Shown here: in pieces, positions 36,983 to 46,066 of the stretch
Numbering within the stretch: position 1 is the stretch's first letter
Layout: every line of letters starts with the position of its first letter
DNA from: Microscilla marina ATCC 23134
GTDB lineage: Bacteria > Bacteroidota > Bacteroidia > Cytophagales > Microscillaceae
Reading direction: 5' to 3'
Assembly (NCBI RefSeq): GCF_000169175.1
Contig: NZ_AAWS01000029.1
Span: forward strand, 47,239 to 111,238
Length of the DNA: 64,000 nt
Program-made: the position numbers and the translations under genes
The notes under the pieces: generated by a model
The model's input: the letters and a program-made list of their open reading frames with translations, nothing else
Database searches by the model: none
What the model was told of the DNA's origin: nothing

Positions 36983-39880
36983 ATGAACCCAACCCCCATT
37001 TATCTGAATTTTTACCGATTTTATACCACTTTGTTTGCCTTGCTTTGGCTGGTCACAGGTTATACCCTTCAAGCACAACATGGAGACTTGTACCTGACAA
37101 ACTACAAGGTGCCCATTAAAAACGTTGACCATCAAAACCGGGCAATTGCTCAAGGTACAAACAATGTGATGTACTTTGCCAATACTAAAGGAGTGCTCAG
37201 TTATGACGGGGTGGTCTGGGGAATGATTCCAACCAGAAATACGCCCTACTCACTGTCTATCAAGATTAAATATGACAATATAGTATATGTAGGCTGCCGC
37301 AATAACTTTGGCTACCTTACCCGTGACAAACTGGGCAGAGAAACCTATAAGTCTATATCAGACAGAAAAGCCAATCTTAAAGTTTTGGGGAGAATTTTTG
37401 GAGAGGTAAACCGCATTGTTCAGAAAAAAAAGCACATTTATTTTTACAGCCATAAAGCACTCATCAAGGTAAACCGAAAAACACTTAATATTGAAAAGGT
37501 ATGGTTTACCCACAAAGAGCGTCAGTTTGCAGGTATTTTATTTTTAAACGACACTCCTTATATACAAATAAAAGCCAAAGGTTTGCACCGAATAGCAGGT
37601 GATAAACTGATACCCATAGGAAGTAGTAAAATGTATGCTTACCTCGATATTCACGACTCGTTTATGTACAACAATGAACAGGCACTGTTTATAGCAAGCA
37701 ATAGCTGGTCGTACTTGTTTGATGGCAAAAAAATAAAACTATACATTCCACGCGACTATAAATACCTGCTAAGTAACCTTATGAGGGGAGCACTACGAGT
37801 AGGTAACAAAGATATTGCTTTTTCTACCCTATCGGGTGGGGTACTGGTGGCAGAACAGAATTATGGCAAAACCAAACGCATTATCAATTATCAGACAGGA
37901 CTACCCGACGACGAGGTATTGGCAATGTATAAAGATCGTTTAGGTGCCTTGTGGATTTGCCATTCTTATGGCATTACCCGTGCTGACGCCCGGCTTCCGG
38001 TAAAATCATACTCGTCTTATGCTGGAATAGACGGCAATGTCACATCATCGCTCAAAAGAGGAGACTCGCTGTTTGTGTCTACCAGTGAAGGGGTGTTTTA
38101 TTTGAATAAAGTAAGTAGGTTCGAACAGGTGGCCAGTTTGATAAAAAAAGAAGCTAAGTACCTCAGAACCATTAAAAAGACTGAGAGGGTAGTAACGATT
38201 ACAGAGCCTAAAGATCGCCGCGAAACCAAGTTGCGTATTTATCGCCACTCAGAAGAAGGAGAAAAAGATGTAAAACGAAAGATAGAAGTAAAAGAAACCT
38301 CCAAAACAGAAGAAACCCCCTCAAGGGTGATTAGCTATGAGAAATCATCGATAAGGTTACCCAATGAAGATATCAGGAAAATATACGCGATGGCGTCTAT
38401 ACCTTATATATATAAAAAGGTGACTGGGTTGCACGCCAAGTGCCGCCAAATGTACCCTTATGGCAAAGGCATGCTCATTGCCAGTAATATAGGGCTTTAT
38501 GCGGCTTTTACAGAAAAAGACGAAGTAGCAGCTTCTCCTGTTATCAAAGATGAATATGTACATTTTATTTATCAGTCGCCCAGCAACAAAAACTGGTTTT
38601 ATATCGGGACAGAGCACGGGCTGCATTTTGTAGTGTATAAAAATGGTCGTTTTAAAACCCAAAGTACGCTGCAGGACATGACCGACCTGGTATATTCTAT
38701 TGTAGAACATAGTAATGGCCTGTGGTTAGGGAGCGAAAACCAGGTATTAAGGGTAAACCTTGACCCTAAAACAGGGATGTTTAATAGCTTCAAGCGCTTT
38801 CCCTTTGCCAATAGTTATTCAGAAAACATTGCTGCCCGCTTGATAGATGGTGAGCCTGCCTTCTTTTTATCTTCTGGAATTTATAGTTATGATGCCAAAA
38901 AGAAGCGTTTGATACAAAAAACGGCACTGCAAAAATATGCCAATACTGAAACCAAAGTGTTGTATCACCAGCCTGGTTATACTTGGGTAGAAACCAAGAA
39001 TCTATGGACAAATATTACCAATACCAAAGCAGGCAAGTTTAGACTGGCGCAGTTTCTTGAGCTATTTGATGATGTACAAGATATTTATATAGACAAAGTA
39101 AAAAATATTTGGGTAGTAAATAACAATGAGTTGTTTAAAATTGACGCCCAGGCAAAACTTGACGACAGGAAATATTTTAAGGTGTTTATAAAGAATGTCA
39201 GGAATAAGAAGGGAAAGTTTTTACCCCTGAAAGATTTGGTAGTAAAACATACCGACAACACTTTGTCTTTTACTTTTCAGTTGGCTTCACCGTTCTTCCG
39301 AAACGAAGATAACACCGTGTATCAGTACTGGCTGGAAGATTTGGAAGACCGCAGTAAAAAGAAGAAAAAAGTAGATTGGTCAGCCTGGAACAAACGAGCC
39401 ATTATATCATTTCCTTTTTTGCCCAGTGGTCAGTACAAATTACATGTAAGAGCTAAAAACACCTTTGGCCAAACCAGTCAAGACCAAGCTTTTGTGTTTC
39501 AGGTAAAACCTCCATTTTGGCAAACATCGTGGTTTTATGCCTCTCAAACACTTTTCTTTTTGGGCTTATTACTACTTTCATTATTGTTTAGTCGTAAAGG
39601 TACCAAATACGCCAGGGTATCTTATGTACTTACCTTTGTCACCATTATTACCTTCTTTGAGTTTATCATGCTCACCTTTGAGCCTTATGTAGACAATGCT
39701 TCCAACAATGTACCAGTATTTAAACTAGGGATGAACATACTGCTTGCCCTTAGCCTGGCGCCTATCGAGATGCTACTACGCCGTATGATTCTTAAGAAAA
39801 AGGAGTCTTCGCGTGAGGCAGCAAAAAGAGTGGCCGAAAGAAAGGCTGACAAACAAAAGCCCACAAGCAGGAGTGAATAA
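36983..39880 (+). CDS. Two-component-type beta-propeller sensor with Y_Y_Y domain and membrane tail, no kinase
   Basis: The 965 residues begin with an export segment (about 10-33, LFALLWLVTGYTLQAQ). A large region of periplasmic propeller repeats follows (repeated WxG/GLxR-like blades: GALWICHSYGITRAD, NGLWLGSENQVLRVN, KNIWVVNNNELFKID). A Y_Y_Y-type Ig domain (about 735-830: FTFQLASPFFRNEDNTVYQYWLE) precedes several membrane helices (about 845-930) and a basic tail rich in Lys/Arg/Glu. This is the sensor part of the BACON/propeller histidine kinases known in Bacteroidota, but no kinase follows. A highly charged insert (about 390-450) interrupts the blades. It is followed by a LytTR response regulator on the same strand across a 463-base gap. 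Confidence 0.8.
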   Translation: MNPTPIYLNFYRFYTTLFALLWLVTGYTLQAQHGDLYLTNYKVPIKNVDHQNRAIAQGTNNVMYFANTKGVLSYDGVVWGMIPTRNTPYSLSIKIKYDNIVYVGCRNNFGYLTRDKLGRETYKSISDRKANLKVLGRIFGEVNRIVQKKKHIYFYSHKALIKVNRKTLNIEKVWFTHKERQFAGILFLNDTPYIQIKAKGLHRIAGDKLIPIGSSKMYAYLDIHDSFMYNNEQALFIASNSWSYLFDGKKIKLYIPRDYKYLLSNLMRGALRVGNKDIAFSTLSGGVLVAEQNYGKTKRIINYQTGLPDDEVLAMYKDRLGALWICHSYGITRADARLPVKSYSSYAGIDGNVTSSLKRGDSLFVSTSEGVFYLNKVSRFEQVASLIKKEAKYLRTIKKTERVVTITEPKDRRETKLRIYRHSEEGEKDVKRKIEVKETSKTEETPSRVISYEKSSIRLPNEDIRKIYAMASIPYIYKKVTGLHAKCRQMYPYGKGMLIASNIGLYAAFTEKDEVAASPVIKDEYVHFIYQSPSNKNWFYIGTEHGLHFVVYKNGRFKTQSTLQDMTDLVYSIVEHSNGLWLGSENQVLRVNLDPKTGMFNSFKRFPFANSYSENIAARLIDGEPAFFLSSGIYSYDAKKKRLIQKTALQKYANTETKVLYHQPGYTWVETKNLWTNITNTKAGKFRLAQFLELFDDVQDIYIDKVKNIWVVNNNELFKIDAQAKLDDRKYFKVFIKNVRNKKGKFLPLKDLVVKHTDNTLSFTFQLASPFFRNEDNTVYQYWLEDLEDRSKKKKKVDWSAWNKRAIISFPFLPSGQYKLHVRAKNTFGQTSQDQAFVFQVKPPFWQTSWFYASQTLFFLGLLLLSLLFSRKGTKYARVSYVLTFVTIITFFEFIMLTFEPYVDNASNNVPVFKLGMNILLALSLAPIEMLLRRMILKKKESSREAAKRVAERKADKQKPTSRSE

Positions 39881-39904
39881 ACAAGAAATTAAGGCAAAAA
39901 AAAT

Positions 39905-39930
39905 GTCCGCTGTTTAGTCATACAGCGGAC
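39905..39930 (+). terminator. Hairpin terminator after the propeller gene
   Basis: GTCCGCTGT pairs perfectly with ACAGCGGAC across an 8-base loop. It is preceded by A-rich sequence and followed by a short TTATT tail, 25 bases after the stop. It would separate the propeller gene from the LytTR regulator. Confidence 0.65.
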
Positions 39931-40343
39931 TTATTGTTAACTATGCCTTTCTTTAAATTTGCTAGTCTGGAGGATGAAAAAAATGATTTTGTTTTTATCC
40001 TGTATAAATGTATGTAATAAATGCACTCAAAACAAATCATTTGAAGAGTTATTTGAAAAATAGGAGTTTTTACTAGTCCTTTCTTAAAATGCCCTAAAAT
40101 AGTATTACCTGTTTAAAAATCAAACACTTACCCGTAAATATACTCATTCATTGTATAGGCAAACTATTTATTATGAAATGTTAAACTGTATGTACTATAT
40201 AGTCGAATATCAATAATTATGTATAATTAGCTAATAAAAGGTACACTAAACGCACATTCTGCCCCTGCATTACTTGCAAAAACAATCGTTTGAATCTCTC
40301 ACATAATTCGCTAATTTTAAATTTTAACCATACTCAACCAAAA
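39931..40343. other. AT-rich gap before the LytTR gene
   Basis: This AT-rich stretch contains no believable coding frame. It follows a terminator, so the LytTR gene needs its own promoter here; none with a clear -33/-7 pair was found. Confidence 0.5.
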
Positions 40344-41132
40344 ATGAAGGTACTCATTATAGAAGATGAAGCACCAGCGAGTCGTCGTTTGCAAAAGTTG
40401 ATCACTGAAATAGACCCTCAAATAGAGGTGCTTGAGGTGCTTGATAGCATAGAGGCATCAGTGCAATGGCTAGGTCAGCATGCGACACCTGAGGTTATTT
40501 TTATGGATATACAACTGGCTGACGGAGTGAGCTTTGATATTTTTGAACAAGTGCAAATCCAAACTCCAGTAATTTTTACTACTGCCTACGACAATTACTC
40601 CCTGAAAGCTTTTAAAGTAAACAGTATCGACTATTTGCTAAAGCCAATCAATAAAACAGCGCTTACCCAAAGTATCGAGAAATACCGCCAACTCAAAAAT
40701 CAGTTTTCAACAAGTAACTATCAGCAGCAAATTGGCAACCTGCTTGAAACACTCTCGCTGGGAGCAACTGGGCAAAATAACACCAATGCTTACAAAAATA
40801 GATTTTTGGTAAAACTCGGTGATCGCCTGGAGTCGGTAGCTGAAAGTGATATAGGGTATTTTCAGGCAAAAGACAAAATGGTGTTACTTATTACACAACA
40901 AAATAAAAAATATCCGATAGACTATTCGCTCGATGACCTGGAACGCTTGCTTCATCTTGCCCATTTTTTTCGCATCAACCGTCAGTTCATTGTAAGAATA
41001 GATGCCATCCAAAGTATCCATACTTATTTTAATGGCAAACTAAAGGTAATACTGACCCCTGAAGTACAAAACCAGGATATTGTGATTAGCCGAGAAAAAA
41101 GTACACAATTTAAACAGTGGCTTGATCTGTAG
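40344..41132 (+). CDS. LytTR family response regulator
   Basis: I choose ATG 40344 because it begins directly with the receiver start MKVLIIEDEA; a start at 40290 would add 18 residues of no domain. The receiver (1-120) has the acidic pocket (EDE), phospho-acceptor Asp55 in FMDIQLADG, and Lys100 in DYLLKPIN. The LytTR DNA-binding domain (about 160-262) has FFRINRQFIVRIDAI and ends near KQWLDL. Such regulators bind direct repeats upstream of target genes. In Bacteroidota they usually pair with a LytS/YpdA-like sensor; here the nearest sensor is the kinase-less propeller protein. Length is 262 residues, normal for the family. Confidence 0.92.
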   Translation: MKVLIIEDEAPASRRLQKLITEIDPQIEVLEVLDSIEASVQWLGQHATPEVIFMDIQLADGVSFDIFEQVQIQTPVIFTTAYDNYSLKAFKVNSIDYLLKPINKTALTQSIEKYRQLKNQFSTSNYQQQIGNLLETLSLGATGQNNTNAYKNRFLVKLGDRLESVAESDIGYFQAKDKMVLLITQQNKKYPIDYSLDDLERLLHLAHFFRINRQFIVRIDAIQSIHTYFNGKLKVILTPEVQNQDIVISREKSTQFKQWLDL

Positions 41133-41581
41133 TTTTTATATAAGCACTTGGTGGTATGTATTAGGTGGTTGGTGTTTCTTCTTTTTAGAGAGGCGAAGAT
41201 AATAGGGGAGAAACTGGCAATCAAGTATTCTATCTCTTCTTAAGTTTGCTCAACACGCCTCAAATGTTGCTGTTTTATCTTAATATTCATGACTTATTGC
41301 TCAATAGGGCATTCTATTCCATTTTTTAATTTTTTTAGTCAAAAATACTTTGGATATATGTGTATCCAAAATAGTTTGCTTTACGTACTTTGTAAAAATA
41401 AGTATTGTTTAACTTATTGGGATATAAATTAAACAGCATAAATATTCATAAAAAGTATATATAAAGAGTTTAAAGTGCTTTTTTTAATAAAAAAAGAAAA
41501 AAAATAGATGTAATTACTTTTAATTATGTTTAATATTATATACTTTTGGATCAACAAAAACTAAACAAACAAAGACTCATC
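41133..41581. other. Very AT-rich gap upstream of the sigma factor gene
   Basis: The 449 bases hold no believable gene. They carry a perfect 8-bp palindrome (TTTGGATA, 6-base spacer, TATCCAAA at 41349-41370) and long A and T runs near 41475-41510. The sigma factor's promoter should be here. Confidence 0.5.
41349..41370. promoter_or_regulatory. Palindrome upstream of the ECF sigma gene
   Basis: TTTGGATA and TATCCAAA form perfect 8-bp inverted arms with a 6-base spacer, 212 bases before the sigma factor start. No T-run follows. It could be an operator for a dimeric regulator; no factor can be named. Confidence 0.4.
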
Positions 41582-42088
41582 ATGCAAACTATAGAATTCA
41601 ACACCATAGACAAGGCATCCAAGATGCTAAAGCCTTTTGCCCTCAAGCTCACTAAGGATAATGAGCAAGCCAATGATCTATTACAGGAAACAATGCTTAA
41701 GGCCATTACTAACCGCGAAAAATTTACTCAAGGAACTAATCTCAAAGCATGGTTATACACCATCATGAGAAATACATTTATTACCAATTATCAAAGATTG
41801 GCGCGTAGAAATACCTTTATAGATAGCACCGCTAATCTGCACTACATAAACTCGTCAGATAATGTAGTAGATAATAAGGCTTATGCCAACTTTACAATTC
41901 AAGATATTAACCAAGCAATTAGCAAACTAGACGATACTTATAGCGTTCCCTTTATGTTGCATTTCAAAGGGTTTAAGTATCACGAAATTGCTGAGAAATT
42001 AGAGATTCCGATTGGAACCGTTAAGAACAGAATACACCTTGCCCGCAAGGAATTAAAAGATAGCTTGAAACAATACGCAAGTCATTAA
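41582..42088 (+). CDS. ECF-type RNA polymerase sigma factor
   Basis: The start at 41582 gives MQTIEFNTIDKASKMLKPFA; an upstream start at 41546 would add 12 residues (MDQQKLNKQRLI) not needed for the fold. The 168 residues contain sigma region 2 (NEQANDLLQETMLKAITN, AWLYTIMRNTFITNYQR) and region 4 (YHEIAEKLEIPIGTVKNRIHLARKEL), the normal ECF layout. It directs RNA polymerase to a small regulon. No anti-sigma gene is adjacent, so control may be transcriptional, perhaps through the upstream palindrome. A good terminator follows 43 bases after the stop. Confidence 0.92.
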   Translation: MQTIEFNTIDKASKMLKPFALKLTKDNEQANDLLQETMLKAITNREKFTQGTNLKAWLYTIMRNTFITNYQRLARRNTFIDSTANLHYINSSDNVVDNKAYANFTIQDINQAISKLDDTYSVPFMLHFKGFKYHEIAEKLEIPIGTVKNRIHLARKELKDSLKQYASH

Positions 42089-42130
42089 ACTCGCCTGAGT
42101 TTGATGATGAAAGATGAACATTTGTTTTGT

Positions 42131-42169
42131 GATTCCCAATAAACATAATCAGTTGTTGGGAATCTTTTT
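42131..42169 (+). terminator. Terminator after the sigma factor gene
   Basis: GATTCCCAA pairs perfectly with TTGGGAATC across a 16-base loop and is followed by five T. It lies between the convergent sigma factor and repeat-protein genes. Confidence 0.8.
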
Positions 42170-42181
42170 ATTTATATGGCC

Positions 42182-43567
42182 TTACTTTTTGCAGTAAATA
42201 TCTAACAGTTGATACGCTTCAAAATGAAAGCAGGTATCACTTGCGTATCTCCAGTCTTTACACGCTTGAGTTATATCACCTAACAACTGATATACCTTGC
42301 CTCTTTCGCAATATGCATCACCGTTCCACGACTCCAGCTTTATGATAGCACTATAAGCATTTGCCGCTGCTTGGTAATTGCCCTGTAGTTTGCTTGCTTT
42401 CCCTTTTACTTTATATGCCTCTATATAGGCATTGTCAAGTGCCAATGCCTGATCAATATCCTGCATGGCCAATTCTAGTTGCCCCAAAGTGGTGTTCACT
42501 TGTGCCCTCCCCAGGTAGGCCTCTTTGTGTAGTGGGTTAATACGGATTACTTCTGAAAAATCCTGCATAGCATCTTCATAATATTCCATTTCGTTGCGTA
42601 ATTTACCACGATAATATAAAGCCCCCTGGTGTGTTTTATCGTGCTTAAGTACTTTGTTCAAATCATTCATAACTCCTTGAAAAACATCAGACTCGTACTT
42701 TGCCTTACCTCGGTAAAAGTAAGCCGCAATACATTCTGGAAAGTGCTCGATGCAAGTATCACCAACATTGCGCAATTCGTGCCACAATGCTTCTTTATCT
42801 AAACGTTTAAACTCGTATATATACCAACCATATTGTCCCAAGCTCTCCATTATTTGTTCTACCACGTGTTGATCAAGGCAAAACCTCAATACTTTTTGAT
42901 AGATAAAATCATTATGCAGCATTTCCCAATCCCAATGATCACTAAACGCCTCAATCAATTTTATAGACCAAGGCAAACTTTCATTTTGCACTAAAGTATC
43001 CCAGTACCAGTTTTCCTCAAACCATTGTATTAACTCAATCGTCCACGGAATGCTGTGCAAATTGCTTAGTTCTGACCAGTCCCACTTGTCTTTAAACTTT
43101 TCGATAAGCAATATGGACCAAGGCAAGGCACGGTTTTGAGAAAGGTAATACCAATTCCATTCGTCTTGAAATTGTTCAATTAATTTCGTTGACCAAGGCA
43201 TTGTTTCGTTTGAACTTAGCTCGTTCCAGTCCCACTTGCCCTTAAACTCTTCTAACAACTCAATAGACCATATACCCAATCCTTGGCTATTCATCTTATC
43301 CCATTGTTCTAGGTTTGCCCTTTTGTTGGAGGCTATTTCAGGCATGCGTGCCCCAGTACTCAGGGCTGTCCAATCGATTTTACTATGGTATTTTTTTAGT
43401 AACTCAGGAGTCCATGCAAGGTAGACGTTCCCGCTGATGCTTTCCCAGTGCCAGCGGTCTTGGTATTTTTCTAAGGTGTGTGCATCTAAAGGGTAATATT
43501 TAGAGATCATTTTAACGACAAAGCCTAAATGCTTGCTAAAAAAGTTTGATTTTATTCCTCCACTCAT
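42182..43567 (-). CDS. Protein with 25-residue Trp-rich repeats and C-terminal TPRs
   Basis: The 461-residue protein has no signal peptide. Residues about 25-240 contain at least seven units of exactly 25 residues, with consensus W-S-x-E-L-I-E-x-F-K-D-K-W-D-W-x-x-L-S-x-N-x-x-L-P. Two units come first, then a 23-residue spacer, then five in a row (WSIELLEEFKGKWDW, WSTKLIEQFQDEWNW, WSILLIEKFKDKWDW, WTIELIQWFEENWYW, WSIKLIEAFSDHWDW). From about 285 on there are TPR motifs (AYFYRGKAKYES, ALYYRGKLRNEMEYYEDA, AYLGRAQVNTTLGQLELA, AYCERGKVYQLLGD). TPRs bind protein partners; the Trp repeat probably forms a helical solenoid. I cannot name the repeat family or a function. The downstream neighbour converges. 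Confidence 0.85.
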   Translation of the reverse strand: MSGGIKSNFFSKHLGFVVKMISKYYPLDAHTLEKYQDRWHWESISGNVYLAWTPELLKKYHSKIDWTALSTGARMPEIASNKRANLEQWDKMNSQGLGIWSIELLEEFKGKWDWNELSSNETMPWSTKLIEQFQDEWNWYYLSQNRALPWSILLIEKFKDKWDWSELSNLHSIPWTIELIQWFEENWYWDTLVQNESLPWSIKLIEAFSDHWDWEMLHNDFIYQKVLRFCLDQHVVEQIMESLGQYGWYIYEFKRLDKEALWHELRNVGDTCIEHFPECIAAYFYRGKAKYESDVFQGVMNDLNKVLKHDKTHQGALYYRGKLRNEMEYYEDAMQDFSEVIRINPLHKEAYLGRAQVNTTLGQLELAMQDIDQALALDNAYIEAYKVKGKASKLQGNYQAAANAYSAIIKLESWNGDAYCERGKVYQLLGDITQACKDWRYASDTCFHFEAYQLLDIYCKK

Positions 43568-44073
43568 AGTGTTTAATAATATTATTTAGCGCTTGTTTAA
43601 CATTAGCCAGAGGCGGAGTTTGAAATTGGCAACTATTTGATTAAAACCAGCGTTGGTCTGTAAGTGTTTATTATTGGTGAACAAAAATAACTGAATATCA
43701 CTTGTTGGAATTGTTCTATTGTTGTTGTACCGATGTGCATCTAATATTGAAAATCCTCCAAAGCGAGTTTAGTGTACTCCAAACTTACATCGGGGAGATA
43801 GGCATGCTTTGTATACTACCCAAAGGAACAATCATTTCAATACCAACGTTTAACATGGTTTTTGCTGTACAAAACAAAAAAATCAAGTGCCCAAAGAATG
43901 ATTAAAGTTGATCACTTCGTAGAGTGAGTTGATATAAATGTAAAGAAGCAATATCTAAATGCAATATTATTTTGATATTTTTGTTAGAAAAGGTAAATTT
44001 CTGTTTGTCTTATTTTCAAGCAGTTCACTTGTCAGGATAATTATTCAAACACTGATAAAAAACATCCAATAAC
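43568..44073. other. Gene-free stretch before the Sel1 protein
   Basis: The 506 bases separate divergent genes. A 67-codon frame at 43702-43905 has irregular composition and no family, and I do not accept it as a gene. The stretch should hold promoters for both neighbours; no consensus was certain. Confidence 0.45.
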
Positions 44074-45234
44074 ATGAAAAAAATCTTTTGTTTGGCAGTT
44101 GCTCTTTTGTGGTTGTCTGCCTTTAGTTTTGCCCAGGAAACCCTTACTCCTGAACAAACAAATACAATTAAACAAAGCACAGCAAAGCTGTTGCAAAACT
44201 ACGCAAAAGCGCTTAGCTCGATGGGCGACACCAGTTTTTTACGCACTCTGGAGCCTAAACCTTCTGAATCGGGTACCCAAACCGGGAGCAATGACCAAGA
44301 CCAAGAGCCTACTATAGAAGAGGTTCCTTACAAAGAACGTTTGATAGATGTGTTTTTTGAAACCAACGATATTTATGTTTGCAATGATGTTTTCCCTTAC
44401 TTTAGCAAAGCCGATCACCCCCAAACTGCCAACATGTCTAAAATGGTAGTGGCAAAGACCTACCTGACTTATATCATGACCTGGTATAAAAAAGGCATCC
44501 AGATAACCTATGACAACCTTGAATATGGGCAAATTAAATTTAATAAAAATGCCCCAGTGCCTTATTATCATCTGAGGGTAAAGTTAAATCGCAAAATTAA
44601 AGGCTCTTATCAAGACGGTAGTGTGTATGAAGACTCTACCCCACTTTATTTTTATATACGTACTGCTGGTAAGTACCCCACGCAAATGAGCGAAGTACAG
44701 ATATTTTCTATAGATTGGGGCACTCAGGAAGCCCGCGCCCGAAGAAGTGGTAAGATCAGGGTATCGGAAGGCATAGCTGCCGGAACTCGTTATTTCGACA
44801 GTGAAAACTACCGGATGGCGTATGAAACCTTGATGAAGTATAAGGATGAAAAAAAATTACGCAAAAATGCCAAGGCTTCGCTTGCTCTAGCCTGGATGTA
44901 TTTTAGAGGATTGGGTACCAAGGAAAACTTTAAGGAAACACTGGTTTGGCTACAACACGCTGCTGACCGTAAAGACAAGTATGCATTGTTTTACCTGGGC
45001 GAAGCTTATTATTTTGGCTATGAAATAAAAGAAGATGAAAGAAAGGCTTATAAGCTTTATCGAAAAGCTGCAGGTAAACGGCTAGGGATGGCAGAACATG
45101 CTACTGGACGTGCCAACGAACTGGGCAAAGGGACTTCTAAAAGTATGAGGCGGGCACGTCACTGGTATAAGCGTGCTGTAAAACATGGCTATTACCAGGC
45201 TCAAAAAGATTATGACAGAGTGAAAAAGAAATAA
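44074..45234 (+). CDS. Secreted Sel1-repeat protein
   Basis: A clean signal peptide (1-20, ending SFAQ) is followed by an acidic linker (QTGSNDQDQEPTIEE, about 65-88). A domain of about 150 residues comes next, with strand-rich sequence (YYHLRVKLNRKIKGSYQDG, TPLYFYIRTAGKYPTQMSEV) and no known family. The end holds Sel1-like repeats (about 265-380: SLALAWMYFRGLGTKENFKETLVWLQHAA, LFYLGEAYYFGYEIKEDERKAYKLYRKAA, RRARHWYKRAVKHGYYQAQ). Sel1 repeats are alpha-solenoids used as protein scaffolds. Location is periplasmic or extracellular. A terminator follows closely. The pathway is unknown. Confidence 0.85.
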   Translation: MKKIFCLAVALLWLSAFSFAQETLTPEQTNTIKQSTAKLLQNYAKALSSMGDTSFLRTLEPKPSESGTQTGSNDQDQEPTIEEVPYKERLIDVFFETNDIYVCNDVFPYFSKADHPQTANMSKMVVAKTYLTYIMTWYKKGIQITYDNLEYGQIKFNKNAPVPYYHLRVKLNRKIKGSYQDGSVYEDSTPLYFYIRTAGKYPTQMSEVQIFSIDWGTQEARARRSGKIRVSEGIAAGTRYFDSENYRMAYETLMKYKDEKKLRKNAKASLALAWMYFRGLGTKENFKETLVWLQHAADRKDKYALFYLGEAYYFGYEIKEDERKAYKLYRKAAGKRLGMAEHATGRANELGKGTSKSMRRARHWYKRAVKHGYYQAQKDYDRVKKK

Positions 45235-45255
45235 GCTGATTTTTAGCAGTTATTG

Positions 45256-45300
45256 AATCCCGTAGATATGGTGTAAACATCGATATTTGCGGGATTTTAT
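45256..45300 (+). terminator. Hairpin terminator after the Sel1 gene
   Basis: AATCCCG pairs with CGGGATT around an inner GATAT/ATATC stem, then a short T-rich tail (TTAT) follows. It starts 22 bases after the stop. Confidence 0.6.
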
Positions 45301-46066
45301 TTTGAATTATGTTCTATACTCATTCTTTTTGAGCACTATGCCACTTTAAATGCTGTTTATTTACGTATATTCAACGTGCATTTTAACTTTCAGAAAATGA
45401 GGTGTTTATAGTACCTTGTATATATAATATAATGGCGTAAATTTTGTTGTAATCAAATTTTTTCAGAATATTAACCTGTAGAACAAGTATATAAGAAAAT
45501 AAAAAATTAACTAGCGCAGATCAAAGTAGAATAAAAAAATACACACACAACAACAAGTAAAGGTGGTGGCTAACATTCCACTTGCCAACATTAAAAAAGA
45601 GAAGGTATAGCCAGGTCAATTGCTGGTATTTGTTTTTAACCTTATGCGCTAAAATGCCCAAAGTAATAGCAACCTAAAATTAACCACATTAAAAAGAAAT
45701 TGTATGTTACACTTTTCATTTATTCAAAAATCTGGTAAAAATTCGGTGTGTGATTTTTCCGAGATAGCGTATTTAAACCTGACTATATCCGAGTATACTC
45801 ACCACATGGTCAAAGCCCCTCCGGTATATTAATACTCTTCCACTTTCATTTACTTCAGGTACTTTTTTAACAACCTAATTATATAGGTTGAACCCTTAGC
45901 GTATGCCCTTTACATGTTTGTTTAAGGCAATCATTCAAGGGAGAGGTATACCCTCAAGTATCAAGCACCTGAAAACTTACTTTCCATTTTTACTAAACGA
46001 TCTTGGGCAACTATTGCCAGAAGCATGGCATTGTTACGCCTTCAGATACAAGACTAAAAGCACTCT
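45301..46066. other. 766-base stretch without a confident gene
   Basis: This is an AT-rich stretch between the Sel1 gene and the 1211-residue protein. It contains one small frame (45704-45832) listed separately. It probably holds the promoter of the large gene. I see no repeats matching other parts of the window. Confidence 0.5.
45704..45832 (+). CDS. Possible 42-residue leader or small protein
   Basis: The frame starts ATG TTA CAC and ends at TAA 45830-45832. It is preceded by an A-rich stretch typical of starts in this phylum. Its first three codons match those of the giant gene at 7152. The product has no signal peptide or known motif. It may be chance; it is listed because it is the only believable start in the gap. 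Confidence 0.2.
   Translation: MLHFSFIQKSGKNSVCDFSEIAYLNLTISEYTHHMVKAPPVY

Noticed and set aside
43702..43905. 67-codon plus-strand reading frame in the gap before the Sel1 gene
   Set aside because: Composition and residue order look random, no family or signal, and no start context; the gap is more likely regulatory.
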